Shown piece after piece: positions 32,043 to 44,543 of a stretch of DNA of 64,000 nt. The translations under genes were made by a program, and so were the position numbers. Numbering within the stretch: the first letter of the stretch is position 1; each line of letters opens with the position of its first letter. Under the pieces are notes generated by a model that made no database searches, was not told the DNA's origin, and saw only the letters and a program-made list of their open reading frames with translations. The DNA comes from Hysterangium stoloniferum (lineage: Eukaryota > Basidiomycota > Agaricomycetes > Hysterangiales > Hysterangiaceae), in NCBI GenBank assembly GCA_015178975.1, contig WHVD01000008.1:434001-498000 (forward strand). Reading direction: 5' to 3'.

Positions 32043-33649
32043 CAGTGGGTCAAAAAACTGTCCCAATGTTTGTGCATTTTAGAAAGATTGATATTGTGTG
32101 AAGGAATGACATCAGCAAAATTTCTGAGAAATTCACATGATATACTAGCACATGTTGGCTATCTACCAACTTAATAAATCATGTGATTCCAATCAAAACC
32201 CATTGCTCAATAAATCAAACAAAATAATCACTCATTGGGGCAGTTTTTTGACCCTCTATTATTTTACAATCTAATACTTTGATGACCCCTTTTTGCCTTT
32301 AAAACTGCCTGTATCCTCCTAGGCATGCTTTCTATTAGCTTCTGACATGTCTCTGGTGGTATTTCAGTCCACTCCTTTGCCACCCTGTCCCATAATTTAT
32401 GTACTCCTTTGGGTGATATGTCATATTGTTGGAGTTTGGCCTTGAGGTGTTGCCAGAGGCGTTCAATGGGATTTAGATCAGGGGATTGGGCAGGCCAATT
32501 CATGGGAATGATGTTATTGTCAGATAACCACTGGTCTGCCTTTTTTGAGGTATGTTTTGGATCATTGTCCTGTTGGAAGTACCACTTATCCTCAGCCATC
32601 TCCAAACTTTCAATGCTCTCCTCCACTCCCTTCTCCAAAATCTCATAATACTGCACTGTATACATGTTCTTCTGCACCTCTATCAGCTTCCCCACCCCAT
32701 TCCAGCCCATACACCCCCAAACCATCAAGTTATTCCCCCCTCCATGTTTGATAGTTGGTGTGGTGGTCCTGTCTGATACTGGTTCCCCTTGTTGCTTCCA
32801 AACATATACCTTCCCATCTGACCCAATCCTATTGATTTTTGTCTCATCAGTCCACAACACCCTCTTCCAGTCCTCCATAGTCCAATTTTCATGGTATTGG
32901 GCAAACTTTAGATGTTGCTGACGATGAGACCCCTTGAACATAGGGACTTTCTTCTTTGTTGCTGACCTAAAGCCAGCTTCCTTCAACACATTCCTAACAG
33001 TCTGAGGAGTGACAGAGGTAGATATGATGGAATTTATAAATTGGGTGGCTTGGACAGCATTGTCAAGCTTCCCAGAGCTGATTTAATGGATAATTGACTG
33101 TTTATCATAAGGGGAAAGCTTGGAAGAATGGCCACCAGGATGATTTTCCTTATCCCCCTCTACCTCCCTACTGATCCTGCCAATAGTACCCTTTCCCAGA
33201 CCAGTCCTAGCTTGAATTTGACACTGGGAATACCCCTCATTGAGGAGAAAAATAACAGAAGAATGCTTTTCTGCAGAGATGGATTTCATAGTGGTGGTAA
33301 GGAGTCAAGGAGATGAATGAACAAAGTTCAGCATACCAAATTGATACAAATAAGGTCACATGACATGTTCATGATTCATATGATCCACTCCTACCTTATA
33401 CTGGTGTGTAATATTGAAAATCAGAGAAAATAATAGAGGGTCAAAAAACTGCCCCAATGAGTGATTATTTTGTTTGATTTATTAAGCAATGAGTTTTGAT
33501 TGGAATCACATGATTTCTTAAGTTGGTAGATAGCCAACATGTTCTAGTATATCATGTGAATTTTTCAGAATTTTCGCTGATGTCATTCCTTCACAAAGTA
33601 TCAATCTTTCTAAAATGCACAAACATTGGGGCAGTTTTTTGACCCACTG
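32043..33649 (-). mobile_element. Tc1/mariner element, family 1, copy B
   Basis: 1,607 bp, ends CAGTGGGTCAAAAAACTG, TA duplications at 32041-32042 and 33650-33651. Same double-inverted terminal blocks as copy A. This copy has the best-preserved transposase of the family in the window. It sits 43 bp beyond the 3' end of the FunK1 gene. Confidence 0.94.
32264..33289 (-). pseudogene. Tc1 transposase with a single nonsense codon (copy B)
   Basis: One continuous frame of 341 codons from MKSISAEKHSSV to HQSIRL, interrupted only by TAA just before ISSGKL (about 33083), where the sister copies have CAA (Gln). N-terminal paired HTH about residues 1-110, then the DDE domain: WTDETKINRIGSDGKVYVWK, GGGNNLMVWGCMGWNG, YFQQDNDPKHTSKKADQW, SPDLNPIERLWQHLK. 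Counting from the first Asp of DND to Glu gives 34 intervening residues, so the triad is DD34E, as in Tc1. A C-to-T transition explains the stop. The C-terminus differs from copies A and C (HQSIRL rather than HTKY) through a short indel. Confidence 0.9.
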
Positions 33650-33692
33650 TAGTCACAATGCTTGTTCCAACCACTCCTCTCTAACACCTTCG

Positions 33693-35852
33693 TTAATTCT
33701 GATTCCATCCAGCCATGGCCTTGCAAATGTCTTGTCGGTTCATATATTTCCTGAAAGGATTTTGGGCAATAAGTTGTTCCGATAACAATTTCTCTACAGG
33801 GGTCCTACTCACGGTTTGTTGCTGGAGTATCACATTGTATTCAGCAATTTCTGTTGCTGTTGGCACCTCTTTGTATCATACCGCAAATGTTTTCGCCAAT
33901 GTTTTGATTAACTCCTTCAATGGGACATTGAATAAACGAGAAACTTGGAAGGGGTCAGAGGTTTGCACTTCCACTTTCTTCCTATCTCCTCCTTTCGCGG
34001 CTCCGTCAGGATCCAGATAGTGATGGTCGAAAGTGGCATGGAGCATGTCAGTGAGCACATTCTTAAAAAAGCTGTGCTTAGTATATCTCAAGGCAATCCA
34101 GACGAGGACGTGAAAGAAGGATTCCAAGTCGTTGGCCCAGTCGGGGATCGCTCCTCGCTGCCCAGGGGTGGGAACCACCAGCAAATGAGCAGCCATGAAT
34201 TGCCAGGTGCCCTATCAATCACAGAAACACAAAGAAGGGAATCACAATGTCAAACAAAAACTCAGAAGAACTCCCAACGGGATTAGGAGAGTGAGGGAGA
34301 TACTCACAGTCCTTTCAATGTTTTCTTGTCCTTGATGTATATGTTCAAGTTTTTTACAGAGATCCCAGTCAATTAACAATCCGCCACCTGTGGCAGTGAT
34401 AAGAATATTGCCTGAGCTGATATCTCGATGAAGAATTTCAGCCTTGTCATAAGCGTCCCCATGTGCTATCAAATACGAATTAGCGTCAATTTCAACAAGA
34501 GACCGATATATGTACCTATGATCGCATCTCTCACTACAGTCACCATCTCCCTTGTATTCCTAAAATCAGTTAGAGACCTTCCAATTTCATTCAAAATGAG
34601 TCGATAGTGCTACAATCGCCTCAATGACAAAGGAAGACATTTTCCCATTGACCAATCCTGCATCTTGGTAGACTGGTCTAAAACATCGCATCCCTCCTTG
34701 CATGTGCAGATATTCCTGACTCCATGTTGTCTCAGCTGCTGATATATCATATGTTTGAAGGTCTGAGTGGCCGAAACAACCCTCCACATGTCCTTGAGAA
34801 GCACCAGCGTCCCAGTTTTGACACAGTAGGCCTTGAAAACACGAGTCGAGTGCCCAAGGGGGGATCCTACAGCCATGTACATGGGACAATTAAACACGTA
34901 AGTGTGGCCTCTTGGATCAACTTGAACCCCAAACAGTCAGTCACCATCCTCGAGATTGAGAGACCTTTTGGCCCTTATGGCAGCAGGGTGGTTGTGTGGA
35001 AATTCTGTGGCTGTAGTATTGATGCCACGTGAAGCAGGACTGGTGTGACTAAACCACCAGAAGAACTCGACATAGGAAGGATTTGAGAAAGGGACTTTTT
35101 CGGTTACGATAACCCCACTCCGATCCCAGCGCATGAATCTGGCATAATGGGGGAAAACAAGGACAAGGAAGACATGTGTCCGGAACTGTGCAGCTTGATG
35201 TGCCATCGCATATAATGTAATTTGACCCAGTGTATCATGCGCATACTTGGAAGTATGCTCGAAGGGAAGATTGTCATTGAATGCGTCATCTACAACGGCT
35301 TTTTTAAATTTAACAGTCATTTCTGTCTGTGTCATATCTGATAGGCTCGATCGCTTGCATTTGGCAGAATATATTTGTATGTCTGGCTTGACTTGTTTCC
35401 CTCCAAACTCCACGGCAGGTGTGACGTGAGTGTCCATGAGTTCAAGGTAGGGGCAGAAGGGTTTCATAAGATTAATCTATGTCCTAAATAAATTCCAAGA
35501 TATCCAAAAGCATCACAAAATTACATACCCAGGGCCTGTACATCACAAACTCAGAACTGGATTCACTAAAAGATTTGTATGTTTTGGCAGTAATTCTCAG
35601 ACAGGGATTGGGAGCTCTACGGAGGTATTGACACAAGAAATCCTCTACTTTGACGGGACCGACAACTCGCCCAGATATTTCCTGGGACATCGTGGTGATC
35701 CTTGCATCTCTCGCTAGATGATTGGAAGAAAATATCTGTGATGTTGATTCCTTCTTGAGAATAGGAGTACCACCCAACTTTGTGTGATCCGAGGTAGAAG
35801 ATGGTGGTGTTTTTGGGCGCAAATCATGAGGTGATGTCATGTACTTCGGCAT
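33693..35852 (-). pseudogene. FunK1-type protein kinase with three in-frame stops
   Basis: Basidiomycete-expanded FunK1 kinase family. Exons 35852-35529, 35476-34516, 34465-34308 and 34211-33693 join with consistent phases. N-terminal region: EDFLCQYLRRAPNP, then PDIQIYSAKCKRSS and a conserved FunK1 linker. Kinase part: VFKAYCVKTGTLVLLKDMWR (Lys of the VLKD strand), catalytic loop AEILHRDISSGNILI, metal-binding LLIDWDLCKK (DWD instead of DFG), and RTGTWQFMAAHLL. The C-terminus runs to NRQDICKAMAGWNQN. In-frame stops are TGA 34939-34937, TAG 34612-34610 and TGA 33878-33876; all could arise by C-to-T. There are no indels. Either a recent pseudogene or, less likely, a gene with unrecognised micro-introns. 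Confidence 0.82.
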
Positions 35853-37199
35853 TGAGTGTTAATGCAAGGTGATCAAGCAATGATAAGGTGGCACCTGTCA
35901 CGTGTTGTCACAGAACAGCTCGGGCCACCAGGGTGTCGCGACTGCTGCGAAACACCTCGAGATACCCTCAAATATACACTTAACTAGTATAAAATAGATA
36001 TAGTTTGTATATATACTTCATAATATATCAATCTGCCTACTGGGGCTCTGCTAATTTACTTTAAAACTGGGTTTTAATGTTTAAAATTGTGAATTAGCCC
36101 CTTTTTTTGAGAGAATATATTATTTAAAGTGGTATTTTGAGTTTTACCATTTAAAATATAGCTATCTTTGAGTATTTGCGGCAATTGTCCACTTTTCGCA
36201 GCACCCACAGTGAGATTCAATGTTGGAGTTTGAAAATTGTTCGATCCTCGATAGTCAACCTCTGCAATTCCTGAGCCAAACCACACTATATTTTTTGGTG
36301 TCACTCTGATCAACTTCTCTATCCATCCAATGTTATTGAGGATTGTTTCTTTCCAGTTATTCCACACTTTTGTAAGAGTTTTGGGAATCTCTTGCTTTGG
36401 AAAGATACTATCCTTTCTCTTAGATAGCTGTCTCTTTTTCTTCCTTTTTATAGCTTGCTCTTTGATTAAGTTGGGAGTACCTCATTGATAGATCAAGACT
36501 ATTAAGTCAGAACTACACCTGCAAGATTCTAGTTTGCTGTAGTCTTGTACCTCTTTCACTTATACAGTGTGAGTGGCTTTCACTCTAGACTCCAAGGTGT
36601 AGGTTTAGTGTTTATCTGCTTTTTACATTTTAATACCAGCCAGATATATATATAAGCTTTAAATCCTTACACTGTCTTGTGGTGAATTCCCTGCTGGTAA
36701 AATCTCATATCAGAAGTACCATCTGTGAATACTTTGGATTCCTGTGGATGTGTAGTTTGGAATTTTTGGCTTACTGGATCACTTAAACTGCTTACTGGAC
36801 TTTCTGAAATTTATTCAGTTATTCCTCTTATTTTGGAATTGTCTGTTTTATTTCTCTAATGGTACATATACATATTATCATAATACTTTTTGAACTGATT
36901 CTAATATATGTACTATTTACTATTTATATAGTTTTTATTCCATCATTTTCACAAATTATTTGGATTTTATTCCAGGCCTGATATTGTCAATACTAAAGAC
37001 TATGAACCAACAATATTTATTCCTGGAAAAGGCATGCCAAGTTTTCCTTAATAACTTCTTTATTTTACTAAATTATATAGTAGTTGCTGGACTGTACCAT
37101 CATGGCCTTATCCACCTAGGATGTTACCTGGTTATGATCTGGAAGGTATGAGCTATACTTAATTATTTAATACAGAATAATTAATTCATTATTGATAGG
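35853..37199. other. No gene seen
   Basis: AT-rich sequence. A 97-codon minus frame at 36074-36367 has no family motifs. Upstream flank of the FunK1 gene and left flank of the GCM-type gene. Confidence 0.5.
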
Positions 37200-40100
37200 A
37201 TATCCTTTTGGTTATTTTTTTAAATCCAAATCAGATTGATCCATCTATATTCAATTCCCAAGTCCCACCTCACACTATTCCTGATGATATTGCTTCCAAG
37301 CCACCAAAGCCCCACATTACCATTCCTACTCCCTCAGTTCCTTTACCAAAATTAGAGAAATCATCACCAGCTCCCAATTTCATGTCTAAGAACCATCAAG
37401 GCTCTACAATCATCCATTGGACCAATGGAGAATAGGAAAGTTCAAGACTGGGGTGAATGGCCTGATGGTGAATAGTCATATCAGTTTACACATTCTGGAT
37501 ATGAAGCACTCAACAAGTTATCTGTACACTGGGCAACCACAATGCTAGCTAGGGATAAACACCATAATATAAATTCCCCAACTTTAGGTGATGGAAATCA
37601 TATAAAATGTAAATGTTTGGATATCATACATTCCCAAAATCCTGACTGTGATATTGTCATATGACCTTAAACCAGAGATGCTGGTATTCAAAAGCAATTA
37701 AACTGTGGTTGTGACTGTGGATGGAATTTACATCATGTAACATGCAATATATTGTCCATACTTATTCATTATAGGAATGGGATTATGTATCATAATTGTG
37801 GGACACATCTTCACCAATGACCCACTCATAGACTCCATCTTCTGGCCAATGAACAATCTCAGCTCCACAGAATATTTCAGGAACATCCCAAAATGGGCTC
37901 ACTATGATTAGCTGTTAGATTTTCTGGTCCAGGTAAATCTGTCACAGAGATATCCCCAGTTCTATTAATGTTGATCATGTTTTGTATGAGAAGAAAATTG
38001 TACACAAAGGAAATAAGATTATTGGAGGGACTGCAGAATCAGCATTGGAACAGCTAGCTGAGTTTGGATCTTGTCATCCTGATTTTTTACATTATAGTGA
38101 GGTTGGACCAACTACAATCCTTGTACTTCAAACTTCTAGGATGGAGCTACAAGTAATGCTAGATGTTGTTCAGTATGATGCTGTCCATGGATTTTTCTCT
38201 GATGCTGCACATGGCTATTGGAGAATGAGTGATTGGATGCTTATAGTATTATTTGTATATTCTTGACATCTTTATTGTTGGATTCCAGTTCTCTTCTCAG
38301 CAGCTAATGGCACCACATCCAATTATTATCAAATACACTTTCTAATGCTGTTTCAAAGTATTGCCTCTCAATGTCAGAAGCAGGGACACCAATTAACTAA
38401 TGAAATGTTTCCATGTGATGTTGATTTCAGTCAAGCTCAGGCAAATGGCTTTGTGGAGGCTTTCATTCAGTTTTGGTCAACCATGGAAGGCAATATACAA
38501 AATAATGAGGAATTAACTAAGGCAGAAAACTTACTTTTGAAAGGATGCTATCAGCATTTTCATACTGGCATCAGTTATCTCAAAAGGATTAGTGGTGTGG
38601 TACAGCCCCAGCTACAGGACACCTTTGAATCATAAGCTCTAGGTTTGTTAGAGGTTATCAATTCTGAGGCCTTTAAAGCACACGCTGCAGCACTTACATA
38701 TACATATGTACATGACTTTTCAGGTGTTAAAAACTGGATGGATTGGTGGCAGCAGGACAGAACTTCCCAAATGCTTTTTAAGCCATTTCAAACCATGAAA
38801 AAAGATTTCTGGGAGTGACTACCAGATACTACAAATGCAAAAGAAGCCATGTATTTTAGACTTTACAGTGGGTTTGGTCACAACTTAGGACTTATGGAAG
38901 GTCTAGAGGGATTATTTTCATTTGTGAATCTTCTAGAGATGCAGGGTATTGCCAAGCAATCAGGGATACCAATGGCATATGGGACTATGGGACTATGAAA
39001 CCTTGGACTAAGAATGCTCATCAGTTAGGATGAACTAAAGTCCACTGAAATGCAACTTTTGAAAGATTTCAAAATGATGGTCATCTACCAGATACTGCTA
39101 ATGCACTTAGCCTTGGTACCAAAGGCAAAAAAAAGAAATCTGTCTTTATTCCAGGATACCAATGGAAGGAAAAATCCTGTTGGTTGGATACTTCTCTTGA
39201 ACTCATATACCAGGCAGTTGATCACCATTGGCAAGCATTATGTCAATATTTTTCACAACTGGATACTCAGTTATTACTCTCATTTTTATACCATATTTTT
39301 GAAGAGTGTTTAATTACTATTGGTGAGGTATTCAATGGTCAAGAAAATATATTGATTTCTACCAAATATGATCAATTATGTGAACAACTCCTTCAAAAGA
39401 GGTTTATCAAAGCAATTAATGAGCCTGATGTTCTTATGGGTTGGTTTGAAAGGGCTATTCAAGAGTTTCATAGCCATTCTTGTGATAATGCAACACTCCC
39501 ATTTCTTGAAGCCCAAATAATCCAACTGCACTCTTGTAAAGCCCAACAAGAGGTCCATTATCAATGCACCAGCCTGCCAAAGACATGGTGACCTTTATCA
39601 GAATGGTATGTGAACTTGTTTGATATTTGGATAACCTCTTACAGATGTGTTTTAAATAGCTCAACAGCTCAACAGCTAAATAACCATGCTACTCAACCTT
39701 TGCACAAGTACCTCTTGTAAGTTTCCAAATCCAAATCCAGCTTCAATTGTCTTAATGCATGTTAATCACATTTAGACCTGGTTTGGGTGCCCTTGTACAA
39801 CATGGGAAGTATTACTATCCTGTGTGGCTAATTTGACTTGATCATGATTCCGATCCCAAAAGATGGTATGTAAAATGGTGATGACACAATCACTATCATA
39901 ATCTATCTCCAACAGAGCCATGGATTCTAGAACATGATGTTGACAAAGAAGCCATTGGATTACTTAAACATAAAATGTTTGAGACTTCAAAAGCAGCAGG
40001 GCCTGCCAGCTTTCAACAATGGGGATTGGATGAAGATAATCATCAGAATAAATGGAGTCCACATCCTTTTGTTCCCTACTTTTGGAATGAATGTGATATT

Positions 40101-40247
40101 CCTGAACCAGAGGAGATTGAATATCAGGTATTTTACTATCAATTTCAAAATCTGATATAGATTAATACTCATACTTTCATATAGCATGGGCCTGAATTTA
40201 GTGAAGGCAGTGAACCAGACACTCAAGAATCTCACCTTTGCCTCTAA
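37200..40247 (+). pseudogene. GCM/MULE-like transposase-type protein of Agaricomycetes, degenerate
   Basis: Three-frame reading shows an ordered match to a large repetitive Agaricomycete family with a GCM/WRKY-like zinc cluster. About 37590-37820: NHIKCKCLDIIHSQNPDC, CGCDCGWNLHHVTCN, and PTHRLHLL. About 37900-38270: SVTEISPVLL and SDAAHGYWRMSDWML. 38345-38830: LFQSIASQCQKQGHQLTN, DVDFSQAQANGFVEAF, LLKGCYQHFHTGISYLKRIS, LPDTTNAKEAMYFRLYSGFG. About 39160-39590: PGYQWKEKSCWLDTSLELI, a peptidase-like Cys box. 39900-40247: the tail. In-frame stops (for example after FES at 38635 and before LPDTT at 38820) and frameshifts make it a pseudogene. Assignment to a MULE-type transposon is from memory of the family; no TIRs were found. 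Confidence 0.6.
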
Positions 40248-40390
40248 ATAGACCAAATTTCTGATTAGCTCAGAAGTACAAAGCAGAGTGAATGGGCGAG
40301 GAAGCTATGTTTCAGAGGCAGCCTAAAAGAATACTCAGAAAATGACCCAGGGTGAATTATGAAAAGACATATGTAGAGGTATGGTATGTA

Positions 40391-40424
40391 AATCCTAACC
40401 CTAACCCTAGGCCTAACCCCTAAT
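40391..40424. repeat. Telomere-like repeat tract
   Basis: Five degenerate CCTAAC/CCCTAA units, the complement of TTAGGG, lie 15 bp from the TSD of the pogo-type element. TTAGGG is the usual basidiomycete telomere unit, so this is an interstitial telomeric sequence. Confidence 0.8.
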
Positions 40425-40440
40425 AACAAAGTTTTTTGTA

Positions 40441-43274
40441 CAGTCGATTAAATCATAATGCATAAGGTCATAATGCATAAATCTAATAATGCATTGGGTT
40501 GTATTGGGAATGATGTTGGTATGCAGAGAAAATGAATGCATAACACATAATGCATAATGCATAGGCCAAGGAGGGCAATATGGGGAGGGAAATTAAGGTT
40601 TCGGAACTGGAATTACTGTGATAGGACAGATTGAGGCACAGCTTTCACCAGCTGCTTAGGTTTGAATTAAATAGGCTGTATTATCCATACAAATGCCAGT
40701 ATGTAATGGCATTGCGCTAAGGCATGTCAGGGCATTGGAAATTTTCATACACCCTTTATCATTCTCCAACTGTGTCTTTAATTCCTAATGCCTAAAACTG
40801 AGCCCAAGACTACATGAAAGCCTCAAGAAAAGCCAGCACCTTATGTCAAAAACAAACAGAAGCAGGTTGGCAGTAAAGATATGCCAAAGACATCTGCAAA
40901 ACCAGCAATCCACACACAGCAGGCAAATCTGATGCTTGCTGATTGGCTGACTGTTCTCAAGTATGTTGATGAACATCCATTACTTTCACAAGGAGACATT
41001 GTCAACCATTTCAAGACCAAGATTGATGGTGCTTTACATTTGTCCCAATCAGCACTCTCTTGAGCCATCAGCAAACATCCAACACTTGAAGAATGCAGTC
41101 AATCTAACCCAACTGCATTATCTTCAAAGCATGCATGCATTGTCACTTGACCTGACATTGAGCGTGCATTGGTTCTATGGGTCAATCATATGCTGGAGAA
41201 GAATGAGACTGTTAGTGGACCCATGTTGCATGAAAAGTGCAAGCATTTCGAGATTTTATTTGATGTGCCTGATGATCAACAACTCACTGGTGATGGGTGG
41301 ATCCCTTCCTTTTGTGCAACCTATAAGCTCAAGGAATACCGGTGACATGGGGAGGCTGGCTCTGTAGATCTCAGTGCTGTAGAGGCTGAACATAAAAGGC
41401 TTCAGAGCTTGATGGAAACATTCAAGCCCTGTGACTGGTGGAATTTTGATGAGACAAGTCTATTTACAAAGTGAGTAATTCTTGTTTGTTGAATGAGAGA
41501 TTATCACATGCATTTCCAGGTGTCCTCCTGATTGTGGCCTGTCAGACAAACATATGAGTGGAAAGAAAAAAGACAAGTTTCGAATTACCCTGGGATTTGC
41601 TTGCAATGCAGATGGCAGTGAGAAAATGCCACCAATTTACATTGGAAGGTCAAAGCAACCCTGCTGCTTTGGAAAAAAATCACCTCGAGATCATGGCTTT
41701 AATTATTGGAACAACAAAACAGCATGGATGACATCTGAAATATTTCAAGAGTAAGCCCTCCCTCCATATTTACTCAGGACATTGAGAGCTAGCACTTAGT
41801 TAATGCTACAGATGGATTAAGAAGTTTGACCTGAAGATGCGAGCTGAAGGATGGCACATCTTGCTTGTCATTGATAATTTTTCAGGTCATTACATTGAAT
41901 ATCAGCCAAAAAACATACACATTGAGTATTTCAAGCCAAATCTCATGCAGCCACTTGATGCAGGAATAATCTGCTGCTTCAAAGCACATTACCATGGCCT
42001 TTTCTGTTGTCGTGCAATTGACCTGGATGAGGCAAATGAACCAGACATCTATAAAATTGACCTCCTTGAAGGAATGCAAATGGCTGATGCAGCCTGGGAG
42101 GCAGTAGCGACTGAGACCATTCAGCATTGTTGGAACCACACTAAAATTCAAAGGTTGATTCTTTTTACTCTCTTCATGCAGCTACTAATTATTTTTTTTG
42201 CATTTATGTATAACAGACAGCTATTGTCAACATTTGCTGAAGACAGCTCTGAGAAGACTACTCCACAGGTGGCTTCTGATCCTGGTGCATGGGATATCTT
42301 GCGAAGATTTGCAAGCAGTGACATGACACTTCCACAAGCAGAGATGGCACTGATTCAGCATCTTAGTGATCAGTACAAGGATGCTCACTGGTGTCCAGCT
42401 CTTAAAGCTGTAATGGAAGCTGAGGGTGATGTTTCAAAGGCACAGGAAGCCATTCAGGCATTGTCTGCTGTCTGTGGAAGGCCCAAGCTCACCATCAAAC
42501 TCCCAGCATTCCGTCCTTCCCAGCTTGTAACAGCCGAAGAAAATCTTGGGAGCTTTATTAAAATTCTTCATCAAAAGAACTGTATCTTTGGTCAATTACC
42601 AACTGTCAAAGAACTAATCAACCTGTTGAAGAGGGAAAAAATAATGGAGATGAATCTCCCTATGCATTTCCTGGTGGAGATAAGGATATTGTGCAACAGG
42701 TAGTACATGAACAGCAAGTGGAGAAGGGGGAAATAATGGAAATTGATGAATCTGACAATGATGATTCAGACCCAACTGACAATCTCAGTCGACATGATAC
42801 AATCAAATTGGTAAAACAACTGGAACAATTGGTAATCAAGTATGGGGCAAGTCCATCTGACAATCTCGAGTTGAATCATCTGCTGTGCAAATTTTGTGCC
42901 CATTTGGTCCATAAAGACTCTATTAACTCAAAGCAAACTACTCTTGACACCTTTTTCAGGAACACTATGGTAAGAGCTCATACTACATAGATAATGGAAT
43001 ATACATTTATTATCAATGGTTTCCAATCTAGAGAAAAATATAGTAGACAACCTATTGCCTTCTCAAAACTAAATCATTGTTGAAATTGTCTTTTTGCAAA
43101 AAATAATATTCTAATAAAATGTCATTTACATTGAAGACTGGCCCTAGACAATGCCATAAACAATGTATATGTCACATATTGTCACACATGTGTGACACTT
43201 CTGGTGTTGCATAAATCTCATAATGCATTGGCTGAGGGTGGGACGAGCGTTATGCATTATGACATAATCGACTG
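40441..43274 (+). mobile_element. Pogo/Fot1-type DNA transposon, complete ends
   Basis: 2,834 bp with inverted ends CAGTCGATTA(AA/TG)TCATAATG, about 25 bp with two mismatches, and TA duplications at 40439-40440 and 43275-43276. The motif CATAATGCAT recurs inside the left end (40470-40560). It carries one transposase gene on the plus strand. Confidence 0.93.
40789..42990 (+). pseudogene. CENP-B/pogo-type DDE transposase, inactivated
   Basis: N-terminal region LADWLTVLKYVDEHPLLSQG and SQSALS.AISKHPTL form a CENP-B/HTH-like DNA-binding part. The helix region ALVLWVNHMLEKNETVSGPM is the CENPB-HTH repeat. Catalytic motifs: WWNFDETSLF (first Asp), LLVIDNFSGHYI (second Asp) and NLMQPLDAGIICCFKAHY (third Asp, DDxD as in pogo). 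Introns at 41471-41519, 41751-41811 and probably 42154-42216. The tail has HDTIKLVKQLEQLVIKYG and ends near 42990. Defects: TGA codons near 40834, 41061 and 41343, and a one-base frameshift near 42650. The last two TGAs sit where the family expects Arg (CGA). Very close to intact, so inactivation looks recent. Confidence 0.87.
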
Positions 43275-43276
43275 TA

Positions 43277-43803
43277 TATAATATTCACTTTTAAGAGCAT
43301 ATAACAATATAGAGTATTTCACACATAGTATTTGACATTTTTTAGAGCCTCTCTCATCCACAAGTACAGCTGTTTCAGTGTTGCAGCACTTCCTAATTAG
43401 GAAGGTAACTGCCATGACATTCAAGGTTTTCCATGTAAACCTAGAACTCATGTCATTTAGAAGTTACATTTTATTATTATTTAAGACTTTAATAAGTTTA
43501 TTTGAGAATTAATACCACTCAAGGAAGGGCTAAAACTAAGTATATGCCAATTAAAGTGGTGCACAAGGTATATTTCACCAGGAAAATGTACACTAAATGT
43601 AACAGCTCTCATGTTTTGATGATATAATGTCAAATAATTTTATTTTGGTAATTTTCAATACAAAATTGATGAAGTATCTACAGATTTTGAAAAAAGAAAC
43701 ATGTTGCAGCACTTGCACGGCAGTGTGACATCCTGCATGGCACTTTCCTATAGCCCAACTTGGATGAGGTAGCATCAACATTTATCAGACAGATAACATG
43801 ATC
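43277..43803. other. No gene seen
   Basis: AT-rich spacer between the pogo element and a solo LTR. No recognisable motifs. Confidence 0.5.
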
Positions 43804-44538
43804 TGTTAAGAACTGAAAACTGACTAATGTCGGTGGCCGACAGGGACTGATTGGAAGGACTTGGCTTCAGCTTATGTGCTGCACCCTCGCAAATATCCGT
43901 AGTGTGTCCTTAAATTTTGGACGGGTGAAGACTAATCCTAAAGAGTTCCTTTCGGCAAGATACTGATCGGGACCAAAGGATAAGTCGAGTGTCAGGCCAA
44001 GGGGTTGGGACCAGGAGTGGGTGAGCCCATGCGAAGGTGGATGAGGGGATCCTTAGTATGAGACTGCTACAGACGTATGAGGGTATTCTGAGTTGATATT
44101 CTGATTGCCCAGTAACTACAATTACAGCGGGTTCATATACAAGTAACAGGCATCTAGAAAATACTAACGGGGAGAAAGGCAGAAAATGGTATTAACAATA
44201 AGCTCGACTAGGAACCGGAAGTTTATGATTAGTTCGGAGGCCAATGATAACCGAGAGCAGAATTACGGTAAAAGGAAATAGTTCGAGGACTACAAATATA
44301 GATAGACATATGTGAAACATAGGATAGAGCGGATCATCATAATAAAAGGGATGTATCAAAAGTTTAACCAGATTGTACGAGTATATTTTGATGTGGGCAT
44401 AAACGGAGTTTGATCACCGTGAAAGCATACGTCAGCATCGGGGGCGATGGTTTCCGATGTGGTGACTTGAACAATAACTTGAATCGTCGATAGGTGGCGA
44501 TAACCTCGGGGCTGAGCGGCTGCGACACGGTCGTAACA
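43804..44538. repeat. Solo LTR with TSD TGATC
   Basis: Starts TGTTAAGAACTGAAAACTG and ends GGTCGTAACA; TGATC at 43799-43803 and 44539-44543. Same family as 6335-7076 and the unit at 4901-5426, but it keeps far more CpG (GTCGGTGGCCGACAG) than the 6335 copy, suggesting younger age. Confidence 0.93.
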
Positions 44539-44543
44539 TGATC

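Noticed and set aside
33867..33881. Intron near the FunK1 3' end removing the third stop
   Set aside because: The only acceptor keeping frame gives a 15-bp intron; reading straight through restores the family C-terminus with one TGA.
34937..34960. Micro-intron removing the first FunK1 stop
   Set aside because: The only GT..AG pair nearby would be about 24 bp, too short for splicing; a nonsense mutation is simpler.
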